Origin: Hymenobacter sp. UV11
GTDB lineage: Bacteria; Bacteroidota; Bacteroidia; Cytophagales; Hymenobacteraceae
DNA length: 64,000 nucleotides
Assembly (NCBI RefSeq): GCF_004684095.1
Contig: NZ_SRII01000006.1
Coordinates: 310,001-374,000, forward strand
Reading direction: 5' to 3'
A program made the position numbers and the translations under genes. The notes below the pieces were generated by a model. It was not told the origin of the DNA. It did no database searches and saw only the letters and a program-made list of their open reading frames with translations. Positions 45,233-55,000 of this stretch are shown piece by piece; the first letter of the stretch is position 1, and the number at the start of each line of letters is the position of its first letter.

Positions 45233-45690
45233 GCGCAGAGTTTCGCAGAGTTGGCAAAGTTTCGCAGAGTTAGAGGCCATTGACAATGCGAACGATATGG
45301 TCTTTTAGCGAGGGAACATTAAAGTTAAGTAGTAGACCCAACTTAAATTTTGACAGCTTCAGGTAATTGGTCAGCTGCTTGGCATGCATTGGGTGAAAGC
45401 TCTCGACTGACTTCAGTTCCACAATTACTTTGTCTTCTACCAGCAAGTCGAGCCGATAGCCAACTTCCAGGCGCACACCATCATAAACCACTGGTAACGC
45501 CACCTGATTTTCTACCCGTAGTCCTGCTTTCCGAAGCTCGTGCATAAGTGCCGCTTCGTACACGGCCTCCATAAGCCCCGGCCCAAGCACTGTGTGCACC
45601 CGAAAAGCCGCCGTCAATATCTGACGGGAGATATCATTTTCATGCATAAAAAACTTTGCTAAACTCTGCCAACTCTGCGAAACTCTGCGC
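45233..45690. mobile_element. Putative GxxExxY cassette bounded by 24-bp inverted repeats
   Basis: Perfect 24-base arms at 45233-45256 and 45667-45690 (GCGCAGAGTTTCGCAGAGTT and four more bases) enclose exactly one gene. The arms contain repeats of CGCAGAGTT. The element fills the entire space between the lutB start codon (2-base gap) and the M28 stop codon (immediate contact). No transposase is present. Classification as mobile is inferred from the boxed structure. Confidence 0.55.
45270..45647 (-). CDS. GxxExxY family protein, PD-(D/E)XK nuclease-like
   Basis: A 125-residue protein with the family motif at Gly24-Glu27-Tyr30 (GLMEAVY) and a nuclease-like core Asp67 (YRLDLLV) and Glu77-x-Lys79 (VIVELKS). 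Members are common in multiple scattered copies in environmental bacteria and have no firmly known function. Start ATG at 45647 gives the standard length; the longer frame is antisense to the M28 gene. The gene lies alone within the inverted-repeat box. Confidence 0.93.
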   Translation of the reverse strand: MHENDISRQILTAAFRVHTVLGPGLMEAVYEAALMHELRKAGLRVENQVALPVVYDGVRLEVGYRLDLLVEDKVIVELKSVESFHPMHAKQLTNYLKLSKFKLGLLLNFNVPSLKDHIVRIVNGL

Positions 45691-47439
45691 TCATTGCTTA
45701 TTCGAGTCCACCACCGGCCGCATATCCCGATTGGCCAAATCCCAGGCCAGGAAGAAGACCAGCCGCGCCCGCGCCTCCAGCTTCTTGAACTCGATTTTGG
45801 AAATCTCGTCGCTGGCCTCGTGGTAGTCGGGGTGCACGCCGCTGAAGAAAAACGCCACCGGAATGCCCTTCTTAGCAAAGTTGTAGTGGTCGGAGCGGTA
45901 GTAAAACCGGTTGGGGTCGGCGGGGTCGTTGAAGCGGAAGTCGAGGTCCACGTTGCCGTGCTGGCGGTTGGTTTCCTGCAAGGCCGCGTGCAGCTGCGAC
46001 GAGAGCTTATCACTCCCAATCACGTACACGTAGTCGGGCTTACCCTCGTGCGCCGCGTCGGTGCGGCCAATCATGTCGATGTTAAGGTCCGTGACGGTAT
46101 TGGCCAGCGGAAACACCGGGTGGTCGGTGTAGTACTCCGAGCCCAGCAGGCCCTTTTCCTCGCCCGTGTTGGCCAGGAATAAAATGCTGCGGCGTGGCGC
46201 GTGCCCGCTGCGGGCCGCCTTGCTGAACGCCTGCGCAATGCTGAGCATACCCACCGTGCCTGAGCCATCGTCATCAGCCCCGTTGTACACCTCGCCGCCA
46301 ATGATGCCGAGGTGGTCGTAGTGCGCCGACACGACCAAAATCTCACTCTTCAAATCGGTACCCGGCAAAAAGCCCAGCACGTTCTCGGTGGTGACGGTGC
46401 TGCGCTGTTGCGGCGCGCTGATGCTGAACCGGATGGGCCGGAACTTGCTGGCTACCGGCTTTTGAGCGGCGGCGGTAGCCGTGGCGTACTGCTGCAAGGC
46501 GCTGGCACTAGTGCCCAACAGCTTCAGCCCTAAGGCCGGCGACACGAAGAAAGCCGGCGCTCTACCCCCCGGCTGGTCGGCGAAGGCAATGGTGGGCTGC
46601 ATCACGCGCGGGGCGAGGCGGGCAGTGGTTTTCTCAAACTTATCGGCCGTTTCCTGGGTCACGAAGAAGACGCTGCGGGCGCCCTTTTGCGCGGCCAGCG
46701 CGGCCTTGGCCCGGAAATCGACGCTCCACTTAGTGGGGCTACCGTCGGGGCTGAGCACCGATTTGCCGTCGGCCGTGCGCGGCTCGCCCAGCAGCATTAC
46801 CAGGTCTTTACCCTGCACATCGTGCCCGGCATAGTCAGAATATGCGCCCTGCTCGATGCCGTAGCCCACGAATACCGGCTGCACCGCCGCGGCCTGCTCG
46901 AAAGGCGAGCGGCCAAACGCGTAAAAGTCCTTGAGCCATTCGTAGGCTTTGCCGCCCGCCGTGAGCGTGCCGCCCGGCTGCCAGGCGCTGCGCTCCAGAC
47001 CGAAGGTTTGGAGGTAGGGATTGGCCGCGCTGGCTGCCACGGGCGCCTGCAGGCTATCGTCCTTGAACTGCTGGCTGATGTAGGCGGCAGCCATTTTCTG
47101 GCCCTTGGTGCCGGTTTCGCGGCCCTCATACTCATCGGAAGCCAGCACCGAGAGGTCGCGCCGCAGGTGCTCCTGCGTGATATAGCGGTCAGCGTAGAGC
47201 GCGGCGTAGTCGGGGGCCGCCGAGCCAGGCGGGCGGCTGCTCGCGCCCGAAAACGGCGGGTCGGTCAGGGGGTCGGGCATGGGCACCGAGCCGTGCGGCG
47301 CAATGCCCTCCGGATACTTTCCAACCGGCCTACCCCCCGGCTGGCCTTTGGTCTTGACTTTTACCTTTACCTTATCGGTTTGGGCTAGGGCCGCGCCGGG
47401 CAGGGCCAGGGCAGCAAGCAGGAGAGCAGTGTATTTCAT
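45691..47439 (-). CDS. M28 family metallopeptidase (PA domain inserted)
   Basis: A 582-residue secreted aminopeptidase-like enzyme. A signal peptide ends at AALAQ (20). The sequence has a PA-like lid insert (about 180-300) and the di-zinc M28 catalytic domain: SAHYDHLG (His373), GADDDGSG (around Asp390), NTGEEKGLLGSEYY (Glu427/428), NIDMIGR (Asp455) and YRSDHYNFAKKGIP (His518). The early KVKVKVKTKG stretch is a basic linker. It probably acts in the periplasm or outside the cell. A repeat arm lies exactly 5 bases upstream of the ATG. Confidence 0.93.
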   Translation of the reverse strand: MKYTALLLAALALPGAALAQTDKVKVKVKTKGQPGGRPVGKYPEGIAPHGSVPMPDPLTDPPFSGASSRPPGSAAPDYAALYADRYITQEHLRRDLSVLASDEYEGRETGTKGQKMAAAYISQQFKDDSLQAPVAASAANPYLQTFGLERSAWQPGGTLTAGGKAYEWLKDFYAFGRSPFEQAAAVQPVFVGYGIEQGAYSDYAGHDVQGKDLVMLLGEPRTADGKSVLSPDGSPTKWSVDFRAKAALAAQKGARSVFFVTQETADKFEKTTARLAPRVMQPTIAFADQPGGRAPAFFVSPALGLKLLGTSASALQQYATATAAAQKPVASKFRPIRFSISAPQQRSTVTTENVLGFLPGTDLKSEILVVSAHYDHLGIIGGEVYNGADDDGSGTVGMLSIAQAFSKAARSGHAPRRSILFLANTGEEKGLLGSEYYTDHPVFPLANTVTDLNIDMIGRTDAAHEGKPDYVYVIGSDKLSSQLHAALQETNRQHGNVDLDFRFNDPADPNRFYYRSDHYNFAKKGIPVAFFFSGVHPDYHEASDEISKIEFKKLEARARLVFFLAWDLANRDMRPVVDSNKQ

Positions 47440-47444
47440 AAAAA

Positions 47445-47514
47445 TGTGCGGTAAGCTTTAGCTTGCCAGATAGGTGCGTTTTTTTGAAACCGGCAAGCTA
47501 AAGCTTACCGCACA
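47445..47514. repeat. Inverted repeat, GGTAAGCTTTAGCTTGCC family (copy 2)
   Basis: Perfect 23-base arms at 47445-47467 and 47492-47514 (TGTGCGGTAAGCTTTAGCTT and three more) with a 24-base loop, between ispF and the M28 gene. The arm nearer M28 begins 5 bases from its ATG, the same spacing as the arm at 63979 has to the ATG at 63973. Confidence 0.93.
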
Positions 47515-47520
47515 ACTGGC

Positions 47521-48000
47521 TTATGCTTTCGTAATCAAGACCGTAGCATAGGCCGCTACCCCCTCCTGCCGGCCCACAAAGCCCAGCTTTTCGGTGGTAG
47601 TGGCCTTGATGGAGATATCGTCTTCGCCTACCCCCATCACCTGGGCCAGCGCTGTGCGCATGGCCGGGATGTGTGGGTTCACCTTGGGCTTTTCGAGGCA
47701 GATGGTGGAGTCGATGTTGCCCAGCTCGTAGCCCTGCTCGCGCAGCAGGCGCATGGTGTGGGCCAGCAGCTTCTTGCTGTCGATGCCCTTGTACTGCGGG
47801 TCGGTGTCGGGAAAGTGAAAGCCGATGTCGCGCAGGTTGGCGGCGCCGAGCAGCGCGTCGCAAATGACGTGGATGAGCACATCGGCATCGGAGTGGCCGA
47901 GCGCGCCGTGAGTGTGCGGCACCTCAATGCCGCCGAGCCAGAACGGCAGGCCGGGCTGCAATTGGTGAACGTCGTAGCCGAAGCCAACGCGGATTTTCAT
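47521..48000 (-). CDS. ispF: 2-C-methyl-D-erythritol 2,4-cyclodiphosphate synthase
   Basis: IspF forms the cyclodiphosphate in the MEP pathway of isoprenoid synthesis. The 159-residue protein has the metal-binding Asp10-x-His12 (YDVHQL) and His44, the HSDADVLIH motif, and the ATTTEKLGFVGRQEG C-terminal region. The ATG at 48000 is well supported by the motif position; an upstream extension to 48090 would run through the promoter. It would feed quinone and carotenoid synthesis, and through carotene the substrate of Blh. Confidence 0.97.
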   Translation of the reverse strand: MKIRVGFGYDVHQLQPGLPFWLGGIEVPHTHGALGHSDADVLIHVICDALLGAANLRDIGFHFPDTDPQYKGIDSKKLLAHTMRLLREQGYELGNIDSTICLEKPKVNPHIPAMRTALAQVMGVGEDDISIKATTTEKLGFVGRQEGVAAYATVLITKA

Positions 48001-48028
48001 ACAGATGGAGTAAAAGCAGAGAAGGTAG

Positions 48029-48036
48029 CAAAGGTA
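48029..48036 (-). promoter_or_regulatory. -7 box for ispF
   Basis: The minus strand reads TACCTTTG, a full TAnnTTTG match 28 bases before the ispF ATG. A -33 TTG at a normal distance is not evident. Confidence 0.5.
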
Positions 48037-48258
48037 TTGCCTGGGCCCACGCATTGATGGCCACAAGAAATAAGCCAAAAAAATTAGCAATTATCTCTTG
48101 CTTCTTATTGCCAATTTTATTAGCTTTACGAGCGCAAACTATTCAGCACCAACGGCCAGCCGCCCCAACTATTTTTTTAGCCCTGCTTAAAGTAAACACC
48201 GCCCGAGCCCGTCACCGTACCCGCAGCCTACCTGCGTATGGAAACACAAAAGAAACTT

Positions 48259-48299
48259 TGGAAACTTTGAACTCATCGAAAGTTTCCACCGTATCTTTG
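48259..48299 (+). promoter_or_regulatory. Promoter with embedded TetR-type operator for the efflux operon
   Basis: TGGAAACTTT (48259-48268) and AAAGTTTCCA (48279-48288) form a perfect 10-bp dyad with a 10-base spacer. It lies between TTG elements (48258-48260, 48267-48269) and the full -7 match TATCTTTG (48292-48299). The TTG at 48267 to the -7 box is 22 bases. GAAACTTTG also occurs twice in tandem at 48252-48269. A regulator bound here would block RNA polymerase, fitting autorepression by the TetR protein. Transcription would start only about 5-7 bases before the ATG at 48311. Confidence 0.75.
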
Positions 48300-48310
48300 C
48301 CGTGTTAATC

Positions 48311-48925
48311 ATGGAAGCCAAAGACCGTATCCTTACCCGCGCCGCTGCGCTGTTTATGCGCAATGGCATTCGGAGCGTCAGCATGGATGATATTGCCACT
48401 GACCTCGGCATGTCGAAGAAAACTCTCTACAAAACCTTCACTAACAAGGACGAGATGGTAGTGGGCGTAATGAGCACTCATTTGTGCCAGGCGCAGGGCG
48501 AGTGCGCCCGGTTTGCGAGCAGCGCGGCCGATGCGGTGCAGGAAATGCTTACGATTTCGGCCTGGGCCGACCAGCAGTTCAGCAACATCCACCCCAGCAT
48601 TTTTTATGACCTGCGCAAGTATTATCCCACGGCCTGGGCTCTGTTTTCGGCTCATAAAACCACGTTTATTCTCGAACAGATAACCCGCAACCTGCGCCGG
48701 GGCATAGCTGAAGGCCTCTTCCGGGCCGACCTCGACGTGGAGGTGCTAGCCCGCCTCAACCTGGCCCAGATTGAGCTGGCCTTCGACCCCAACCTGTACC
48801 CGCCCACCCAGTTTGCGCCCGTGCGGGTGAACAAGGTGTTTGACGAACATTTTCTGCTGGGCGTTGCCACGCTCAAGGGGCACCGGCTCTTCAATAAGTA
48901 CCAACACATTACGGAAGAGGAATAG
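48311..48925 (+). CDS. TetR-family regulator of the efflux operon
   Basis: A 204-residue repressor-like protein. The N-terminal helix-turn-helix is at about 25-45 (MDDIATDLGMSKKTLYKTFTNKD, a strong TetR signature). The C-terminal ligand and dimer domain is unassigned. It is the first gene of tetR-tolC-MFP-RND, with gaps of 45, 128 and 122 bases, and a dyad operator overlaps its own promoter. The ATG at 48311 is preferred to a GTG at 48302 because the -7 box ends at 48299. Confidence 0.94.
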   Translation: MEAKDRILTRAAALFMRNGIRSVSMDDIATDLGMSKKTLYKTFTNKDEMVVGVMSTHLCQAQGECARFASSAADAVQEMLTISAWADQQFSNIHPSIFYDLRKYYPTAWALFSAHKTTFILEQITRNLRRGIAEGLFRADLDVEVLARLNLAQIELAFDPNLYPPTQFAPVRVNKVFDEHFLLGVATLKGHRLFNKYQHITEEE

Positions 48926-48970
48926 GTTGTCTCTCAAGCCTTTTCACTAGCCTTCTTCCTTCCTCACCTT

Positions 48971-50641
48971 ATGAAAAACCTTACTCTGGGGGTTTTGCTG
49001 GCCGCTTCGGCGCTGGCCTTGGCGCCAGTAGCTCCGGCGCTGGCTCAGACCCCGGCGGCACTGCCCGCCCAGCCCACTACCGGCCCCATGGCCATGAGCC
49101 TCTCGCAGGCCGTGCGCTACGCTGTGGCCAATAAGCCGAGCCTGCTGAGCACGCGCCTGGCCGAGCAAACCGCCGCCGCCAAGGTGGGCGAAATAAAGGC
49201 CCAGGGCCTGCCGCAGCTCAACCTGGGAGCCAACGTGGCCGACAACTTTAAGCTGCAAAAGAGCTTGGTCGATTTTTCGAGCTTTTCCGGGGCGCCACTC
49301 AACGGTACTACCCTCACCCCAGCCGACATTGCCAAGGCCCAGGCCGGGCAGAGCGTGACGCTGAGCCCCGCCTACGGCGTGGCGCCCGTAACGGGCCCTA
49401 CCCCCCTGGCCTTCGGCCTGCAGTACGCGGGCAACAGCTCAGTGTCGCTGTCGCAGCAGCTGTTTGATGGCTCGTATCTCATTGGCCTGAAGGCCGCTAA
49501 GGTATACACCGACCTGGCTAAGAAGCAGACCCAGCAAGCCGAAATCGACGTGGTGGAGCAGGTGAGCAAGGCGTACTATAGTACGCTGGTGGCCCGCGCC
49601 CGGCTGGCCCTGCTGGCCCGCAACGTGCAACGCCTCGATACGGTGCTGTACCAGACCAACCAGACGTTTAAGGCCGGCTTTGCCGAAAAGCTCGACGTGG
49701 ACCGCCTGCGCGTGCAGCGCAACAACCTGGTGGTGGAGCAGCAGAAAGCCCAGCGCCTCACCGAGCTGAGCGTGGCGCTGCTCAAGTTTCAGATGGGCCT
49801 GCCGCAGGTGCAGGCCGTGCAGCTGACCGACTCGCTCAACGCAGCCGTGGTCGATGCCGGGGCGCTGCGGCAGCGCCTGGGGGTAGCAGACTTCAGCACC
49901 GGCGGCGGGGCCGATGGCCTGGGCGGCGTGCCCAGCGCACCCCCTACCCCCGGCGTAGGCGCCACGGGCGGCGTGCCCCCCGCTACTATCAACAACGGCC
50001 AGCCGGTGCAGGCACAAGCCACGTTCAACTACAACAACCGCATCGAGTTTTCGACGCTGCAAACCCAGCAAGCGCTGGCGGGCCTCGACCTGCGCAACCG
50101 CACGGCGGGTGCCTACCCCCGGTTGTCGTTTACGGCGGCCTACGGCTTCACAGGCTCGGCCAAATCAGTGGGTGACTTGTTTGCCTTCCGCGGACCCGAC
50201 TCGCGCAGCTCGTCGGGCTTCGTGAACCAGAACTGGTTTGGCTTTGGCAACGTGGGGCTGGCCCTGAACGTGCCGATATTCGACGGCTTCCGGCGCAGGT
50301 ACCAGGTGCAGCAGGCGCGCATTGCGCAGCAAACCATTGAGCGCGGCTTCGAAACGCTACGCCAAAGCATTGACCTGCAAGATGCCCAGAGCCGCACCAA
50401 CCTGGTGAACGCCCTCGACGTGCTCGACAACCAGCGGGCCAACCTCGACCTGGCCGCCGATGTGGCCCGCGTCACGCGTATCAAGTTCAACGCGGGGGTA
50501 GGCTCCAACATCGAAGTCATCACGGCCGAAACCTCGCTGCGCGAGTCGCAAACCAACTACTACGCCGCCATCTACGACGTGCTGGTGGCCAAGGTAGACC
50601 GCGACAAAGCGACGGGCGAGCTGTATTCGCAGGCCAAATAA
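48971..50641 (+). CDS. TolC-family outer-membrane efflux protein
   Basis: A 556-residue outer-membrane channel subunit of a tripartite pump. Signal peptide to PALAQ (26). Two OEP repeats are visible, with coiled-coil helices such as AVRYAVANKPSLLSTRLAEQ near 50-70 and LVNALDVLDNQRANLDLAAD (split) near 477-496. A Gly/Pro/Thr-rich loop at about 310-345 is longer than in E. coli TolC and may be surface-exposed. It lies between the TetR and membrane-fusion genes and would complete the RND pump. Confidence 0.93.
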   Translation: MKNLTLGVLLAASALALAPVAPALAQTPAALPAQPTTGPMAMSLSQAVRYAVANKPSLLSTRLAEQTAAAKVGEIKAQGLPQLNLGANVADNFKLQKSLVDFSSFSGAPLNGTTLTPADIAKAQAGQSVTLSPAYGVAPVTGPTPLAFGLQYAGNSSVSLSQQLFDGSYLIGLKAAKVYTDLAKKQTQQAEIDVVEQVSKAYYSTLVARARLALLARNVQRLDTVLYQTNQTFKAGFAEKLDVDRLRVQRNNLVVEQQKAQRLTELSVALLKFQMGLPQVQAVQLTDSLNAAVVDAGALRQRLGVADFSTGGGADGLGGVPSAPPTPGVGATGGVPPATINNGQPVQAQATFNYNNRIEFSTLQTQQALAGLDLRNRTAGAYPRLSFTAAYGFTGSAKSVGDLFAFRGPDSRSSSGFVNQNWFGFGNVGLALNVPIFDGFRRRYQVQQARIAQQTIERGFETLRQSIDLQDAQSRTNLVNALDVLDNQRANLDLAADVARVTRIKFNAGVGSNIEVITAETSLRESQTNYYAAIYDVLVAKVDRDKATGELYSQAK

Positions 50642-50654
50642 ATCCTTGAAAATA

Positions 50655-50759
50655 ACGTCATGCTTCATCCAGCGTCCGCTTGCCGCAGCGTCGCGCGTGA
50701 ATCATGGAGTAATTGAAATTAGTAACCCCCGCGAGATGCTTCGGCAAGCTCAGCATGAC
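50655..50759. repeat. Degenerate inverted repeat, CATGCTGAGC family (copy D)
   Basis: The right arm (about 50731-50759, GCGAGATGCTTCGGCAAGCT and more) is intact, while the left arm (about 50655-50687) keeps only AACGTCATGCTTC and CCGCTTGCCGC. The intact arm runs right up to the MFP gene, and the ATG at 50755 is contained in it (CAGCATGACC). Confidence 0.65.
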
Positions 50760-50769
50760 CACTAACCCA

Positions 50770-51897
50770 ATGCGCCCCACTACCTTACTTCTCTCCGCCA
50801 CGCTGGCCGTTACCCTTGCCTCCTGCGGCGGTGCCAAAGACCCCAACGCGGAGCTGGCCAAGCTGAAGGCTGACCAGGCTGCTACCCAGGCCAAAATCGC
50901 GGACCTCGAAGCCAAAACCGGTGCCGATAAAACGGCGGCCACCAACGCGGCCGTGCCCGTATCGGTGCTAAAAGTGGCGACCCAGGACTTCGCCGGCTAC
51001 CTCGACGTGCAGGGCCGCGTCGACTTTGACCAGAACGCCACCGTGGGCGCCCGCGCTGCCGGCACGCTTACCAGCGTGCGGGTGCAGCGCGGCGACCGCG
51101 TGCGCAAGGGCCAGGTGCTGGCCACCGTGGATGCCAGCATTCTGGACGCCAACATTGCTGAGCTGCGCACCCGCATGGACTTGGCCCGCGTGATATATGA
51201 AAAGCAGGCCGGCCTGTGGAAGCAGCAGATTGGCACCGAAGTGCAGTACCTACAGGCCAAGAACAACTACCAAGCCTTGCAGCGCAACCTGGGCTCGCTC
51301 AACCAGCAGCGCGCGCTCTATAATGTGGTGGCGCCCTACGCGGGGGTAGTCGACAACGTGCTGCCCAAGCTGGGCGAAACAGTGTCGCCCGGCGCGCCGG
51401 TAGTGCAGCTCAACAGCGGCAAGGGCGGCAAGATTCTGGCCGACGTATCGGAAGCCTACGCGGGTAGCATCAAGGCCGGCGACAAAGCCCTGGTAACCCT
51501 GCCCGACCTGGGCAGTGAGGAGATTGCGAGCACCGTACGCACCGTGAGCCGCACCATTTCGGCTAATAGCCGCACCTTCACCGTCGAGCTGCGCCTACCC
51601 AGCGACCAGGCCAGCAAGCTGCGCCCCAACATGGTAGCTACCGTGCGCATTCAGAACTACGGCAGCAGCAACGCCACCGTGCTGCCCGTTGACCTCATTC
51701 AGCACGATGAAGACAATGCCTACGTGCTGGTAGTGAGCCAGACCGGCAGCAAGCCAGTAGCTCAGAAGCGCATCATCAAAACCGGCAAGACTTATAACGG
51801 CAAGCAGGAAGTAACCAGCGGCCTCAAGCCCGGCGACGAGGTGATTTCGGCCGGCTACCAGAATTTGAACGAAGGCCAGCAGGTAAAAATCAGCTAA
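50770..51897 (+). CDS. RND pump membrane-fusion protein (periplasmic adaptor)
   Basis: A 375-residue lipoprotein adaptor: signal [19 protein letters not shown] with lipidation at Cys19, a short coiled coil (27-50), then the biotinyl-lipoyl-like and beta-barrel domains ([29 protein letters not shown]) and a membrane-proximal domain. The start at 50770 gives a clean lipoprotein signal; ATGs at 50755 and 50713 add residues coded by repeat sequence. It links the TolC-like and RND proteins of the same operon. Confidence 0.92.
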   Translation: MRPTTLLLSATLAVTLASCGGAKDPNAELAKLKADQAATQAKIADLEAKTGADKTAATNAAVPVSVLKVATQDFAGYLDVQGRVDFDQNATVGARAAGTLTSVRVQRGDRVRKGQVLATVDASILDANIAELRTRMDLARVIYEKQAGLWKQQIGTEVQYLQAKNNYQALQRNLGSLNQQRALYNVVAPYAGVVDNVLPKLGETVSPGAPVVQLNSGKGGKILADVSEAYAGSIKAGDKALVTLPDLGSEEIASTVRTVSRTISANSRTFTVELRLPSDQASKLRPNMVATVRIQNYGSSNATVLPVDLIQHDEDNAYVLVVSQTGSKPVAQKRIIKTGKTYNGKQEVTSGLKPGDEVISAGYQNLNEGQQVKIS

Positions 51898-51909
51898 GGC
51901 CACCGAGGA

Positions 51910-51986
51910 GGTAGAGACGCAGGTTTTGCGTCTCGTCGTCCGCACGTCATTATTTAACGACGAGACGCAGGTTTTGCGTCTCTACC
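51910..51986. repeat. Inverted repeat, GAGACGCAGGTTTTGCGTCTC family
   Basis: Arms at 51910-51939 and 51957-51986 are inverted copies apart from the centre, and each arm is itself a small palindrome (GAGACGCA-GGTTT-TGCGTCTC). It lies between the MFP and RND genes and is not followed by a T-run, so read-through in the operon is expected. Confidence 0.88.
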
Positions 51987-52019
51987 CCCCTTAAATTCCT
52001 CAACTAGCCACTAGCCGTT

Positions 52020-55000
52020 ATGCAGGATATAGAAAAAGAATTTGGACCCACCAGCTGGTCCATTAATAACAAGACCAGCATCTACATCATCACGCTGCTG
52101 CTGACGATTGCGGGCATCTTCGCCTACGTGAAGCTGGGCAAGGAGAAGTTTCCGGACATCGTAATTCCGCGCATTATCGTGGCCACGGTGTACCCCGGCA
52201 CCTCGCCCACCGACATTGAGAACCTAGTGACGCGCCAGCTCGAAAAGGAGATTAAGAGCGTGAATGGGGTAAAGAAAATTAACTCTACTTCGAATCAGGA
52301 TTATTGCATTGTCGACGTGGAGTTTAACTCGGGCGTGGACGTGCAGGCCGCCAAGCAGCTCATCAAGGATGCCGTGGACAAGGCCGCCACCGAGCTGCCC
52401 AACGACCTGCCCAGCGCGCCGCTGGTGAAGGAAGTGAACATCTCGGAGCAGCCAATTATGTACGTCAACCTGAGCGGTAACCTGCCCGCCGCCCAGCTCA
52501 AGAAGCTCGCCGACGACTTTCAGGACCAGATTGAGGCGCTGCCCGAAATCACCCGCGTGGATATTGTGGGCGCCCTGGAGCAGCAAGTAAACGTGGATGT
52601 GGACCTGTACAAGCTGCAAGCGTCGCAGCTCAGCTTCACAGACATCGAAAATGCCATTGCCCGCGAAAACATCACGATTTCGGGGGGTAGCATTGATGTG
52701 GGTGCGCAAAAGCGGGCCGTGCGCGTAGCCGGCCAGTACGTGAACGCCAGCGACATCGCTAATATCCAGATTAAGAACCTGCGCGGCGCGCCGGTGCGCC
52801 TCGGCGACATCGCGACCGTGACCGACGGCTTCAAGGACCGCGAAAGCTACGCCCGCCTCGACGGCCAGCCATCGGTGGCCCTGAACGTGGTGAAGCGCCA
52901 GGGGGAAAACCTGCTCGATGCTTCCGACAAGATTCACGCCCTGGTGAAAAATGCCGAGCTGACTGCGCCCAAGGGCCTGAAAATCACGATTACCGGCGAC
53001 TCGTCGAACGACACGCGCAATACGCTTAACGACCTGATTAACACCATCATCATCGGCTTTCTGCTGGTAACGCTGATTTTGATGTTCTTCATGGGCACCA
53101 CCAACGCGCTGTTTGTGGGCTTGTCGGTGCCGCTGTCGATGTTCCTGGCCTTCATCATGTTGCCGTTGTTCGGCTTCTCGCTGAACATGATTGTGCTGTT
53201 TGCCTTCTTGCTGGCGCTGGGCATTGTGGTGGATGACGCCATTGTGGTAATTGAAAACACCCACCGCCTGCTGCACGAGCACCCCAACCTGAGCACCGCC
53301 AAGGCTGCCAAGTTTGCGGCCGGCGAGGTGTTTATTCCGGTGCTGGCGGGCACGCTCACTACGGTGGCGCCGTTCGTGCCGCTCATGTTCTGGCCCGGCA
53401 TTGTGGGCTCGTTCATGTACTTCCTACCCGTCACGCTGATTCTGACGCTGGGCGCCTCGCTGGTGGTGGCCTTCATTATGAACCCCGTGTTTGCGGTGAG
53501 CTTCATGGAGCGCGAAGAGCACCTGGACCGCGTGGAAACGCCGAAGCTGACGCGCAATTTCCTGCTCGGCATGGGCGGGCTGCTGCTGGTGGCTATCGGT
53601 GGCTACCTGGCTGGCTCGAAGTTTTTGGGCAACCTGATGGTGACCGTCATCGCGCTCTGCTTTCTCGACAAATACGTGTTTGTGTACATGATTGCTGCCT
53701 TCCAGCGCAGCCTCCTACCCCGCTTTCAGGATGGCTACGCCCGCCTGGTAGAGCTGGCCGTGGGCGGCTCGGTATGGCGGCAGCTGGGCATTGTGGGCGG
53801 CGTGCTGGTGCTGGGCGTACTCAGCGTAATGGCCGTGGGCGCCCGCAAGCCCAAGGTCGATTTCTTCCCCAAGGGCGACCCCAAGTTCATCTACACCTAC
53901 CTGCGCATGCCGGTGGGCACCCGCGTGGAGGTGACCGACTCCATCACCCGCATCATCGAAAACCGGATGTATAAGGTGATTGGCCGCAACAACCCCGACG
54001 TGGAATCGGTGATTACCAACGTGGCCATCGGCGCCGGCGACCCCACCGAAGCCACGGCCGCCGGCACGTCGCAGTCGCACCTGGGCAAGGTAGGCATCGC
54101 GTTCAAGGAGCTGGCTGACCGCAAGGGCCAGGCTACCCACATCTACATGGATGATATTCGCGAAGCGGTAAAAGGCATTCCCGGCGCCGAAATATCGGTA
54201 GACCAGGAGGCCAGCGGCCCGCCTCAGGGCAAGCCGGTAGCCATTGAGGTATCGGGCGACGACTACCCCAAGCTGGCCGCGCTCAGCAAAAAAGTGGAGC
54301 GCTACGTGGATTCGCTCAAGATTGGCGGCATCGAAGACCTGCGCTCCGACCTGCAGGACCGCAATCCCGAAATTGGCGTGAGCATCAACCGCACCCGCGC
54401 CAACCGCGAGGGCATCAGCACCGCCCAGATTGGCTCGGAAGTGCGCACCGCCATCTACGGCTTCGAGGCCAGCAAATTCAAGACCCCGGATGATGAATAT
54501 CCCATCCAGGTGCGCTACGCCAAGCCCTACCGCGACAACGTGAACGCCATCGTGAATGCGCCGCTCACCTTCCGCGATGCCACCGGCGCGGTGCGCCAGG
54601 TGCCCATTTCGGCCATTGCCGACGTCACCTACGGCACTACTTACGGCGGCATCAAGCGCAAGGACACGCACCGCCTCATCACCATTAGCTCCAACGTGCT
54701 CAACGGCTTCACCGGCCCCGATGTGGTGGCCAACGTGACGCGCGCCCTCAAGAGCTTCCCCGTGCCGGCCGGCTACACCGTAAAAATGGGCGGCGCCCAG
54801 GAAGACCAGAAAGAAACCAGCGACTTCCTCGGCGTAGCCGCCGTAGGAGCCATCGCCCTCATCTTCCTGGTGCTCGTTACGCAGTTCAACTCGGTGAGCA
54901 AGCCGCTCATCATCCTCACCGAAATCATCTTCTCGATTATCGGCGTGATGCTCGGCCTGGCCATCTCGGGCATGAACATCTCCATCGTGATGACGGGGGT

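Noticed and set aside
45648..46019. Longer 249-residue version of the GxxExxY protein
   Set aside because: The added part is antisense to the M28 peptidase gene and would cross the inverted repeat; the 125-residue form has the standard family length.
48057..48308. Plus-strand frame with a signal-peptide-like start (KKLAIISCFLLPILLAL) upstream of tetR
   Set aside because: It runs through the operator and -7 box of tetR, its codon use is not gene-like after the first 30 residues, and it has no recognisable domain. Probably chance.
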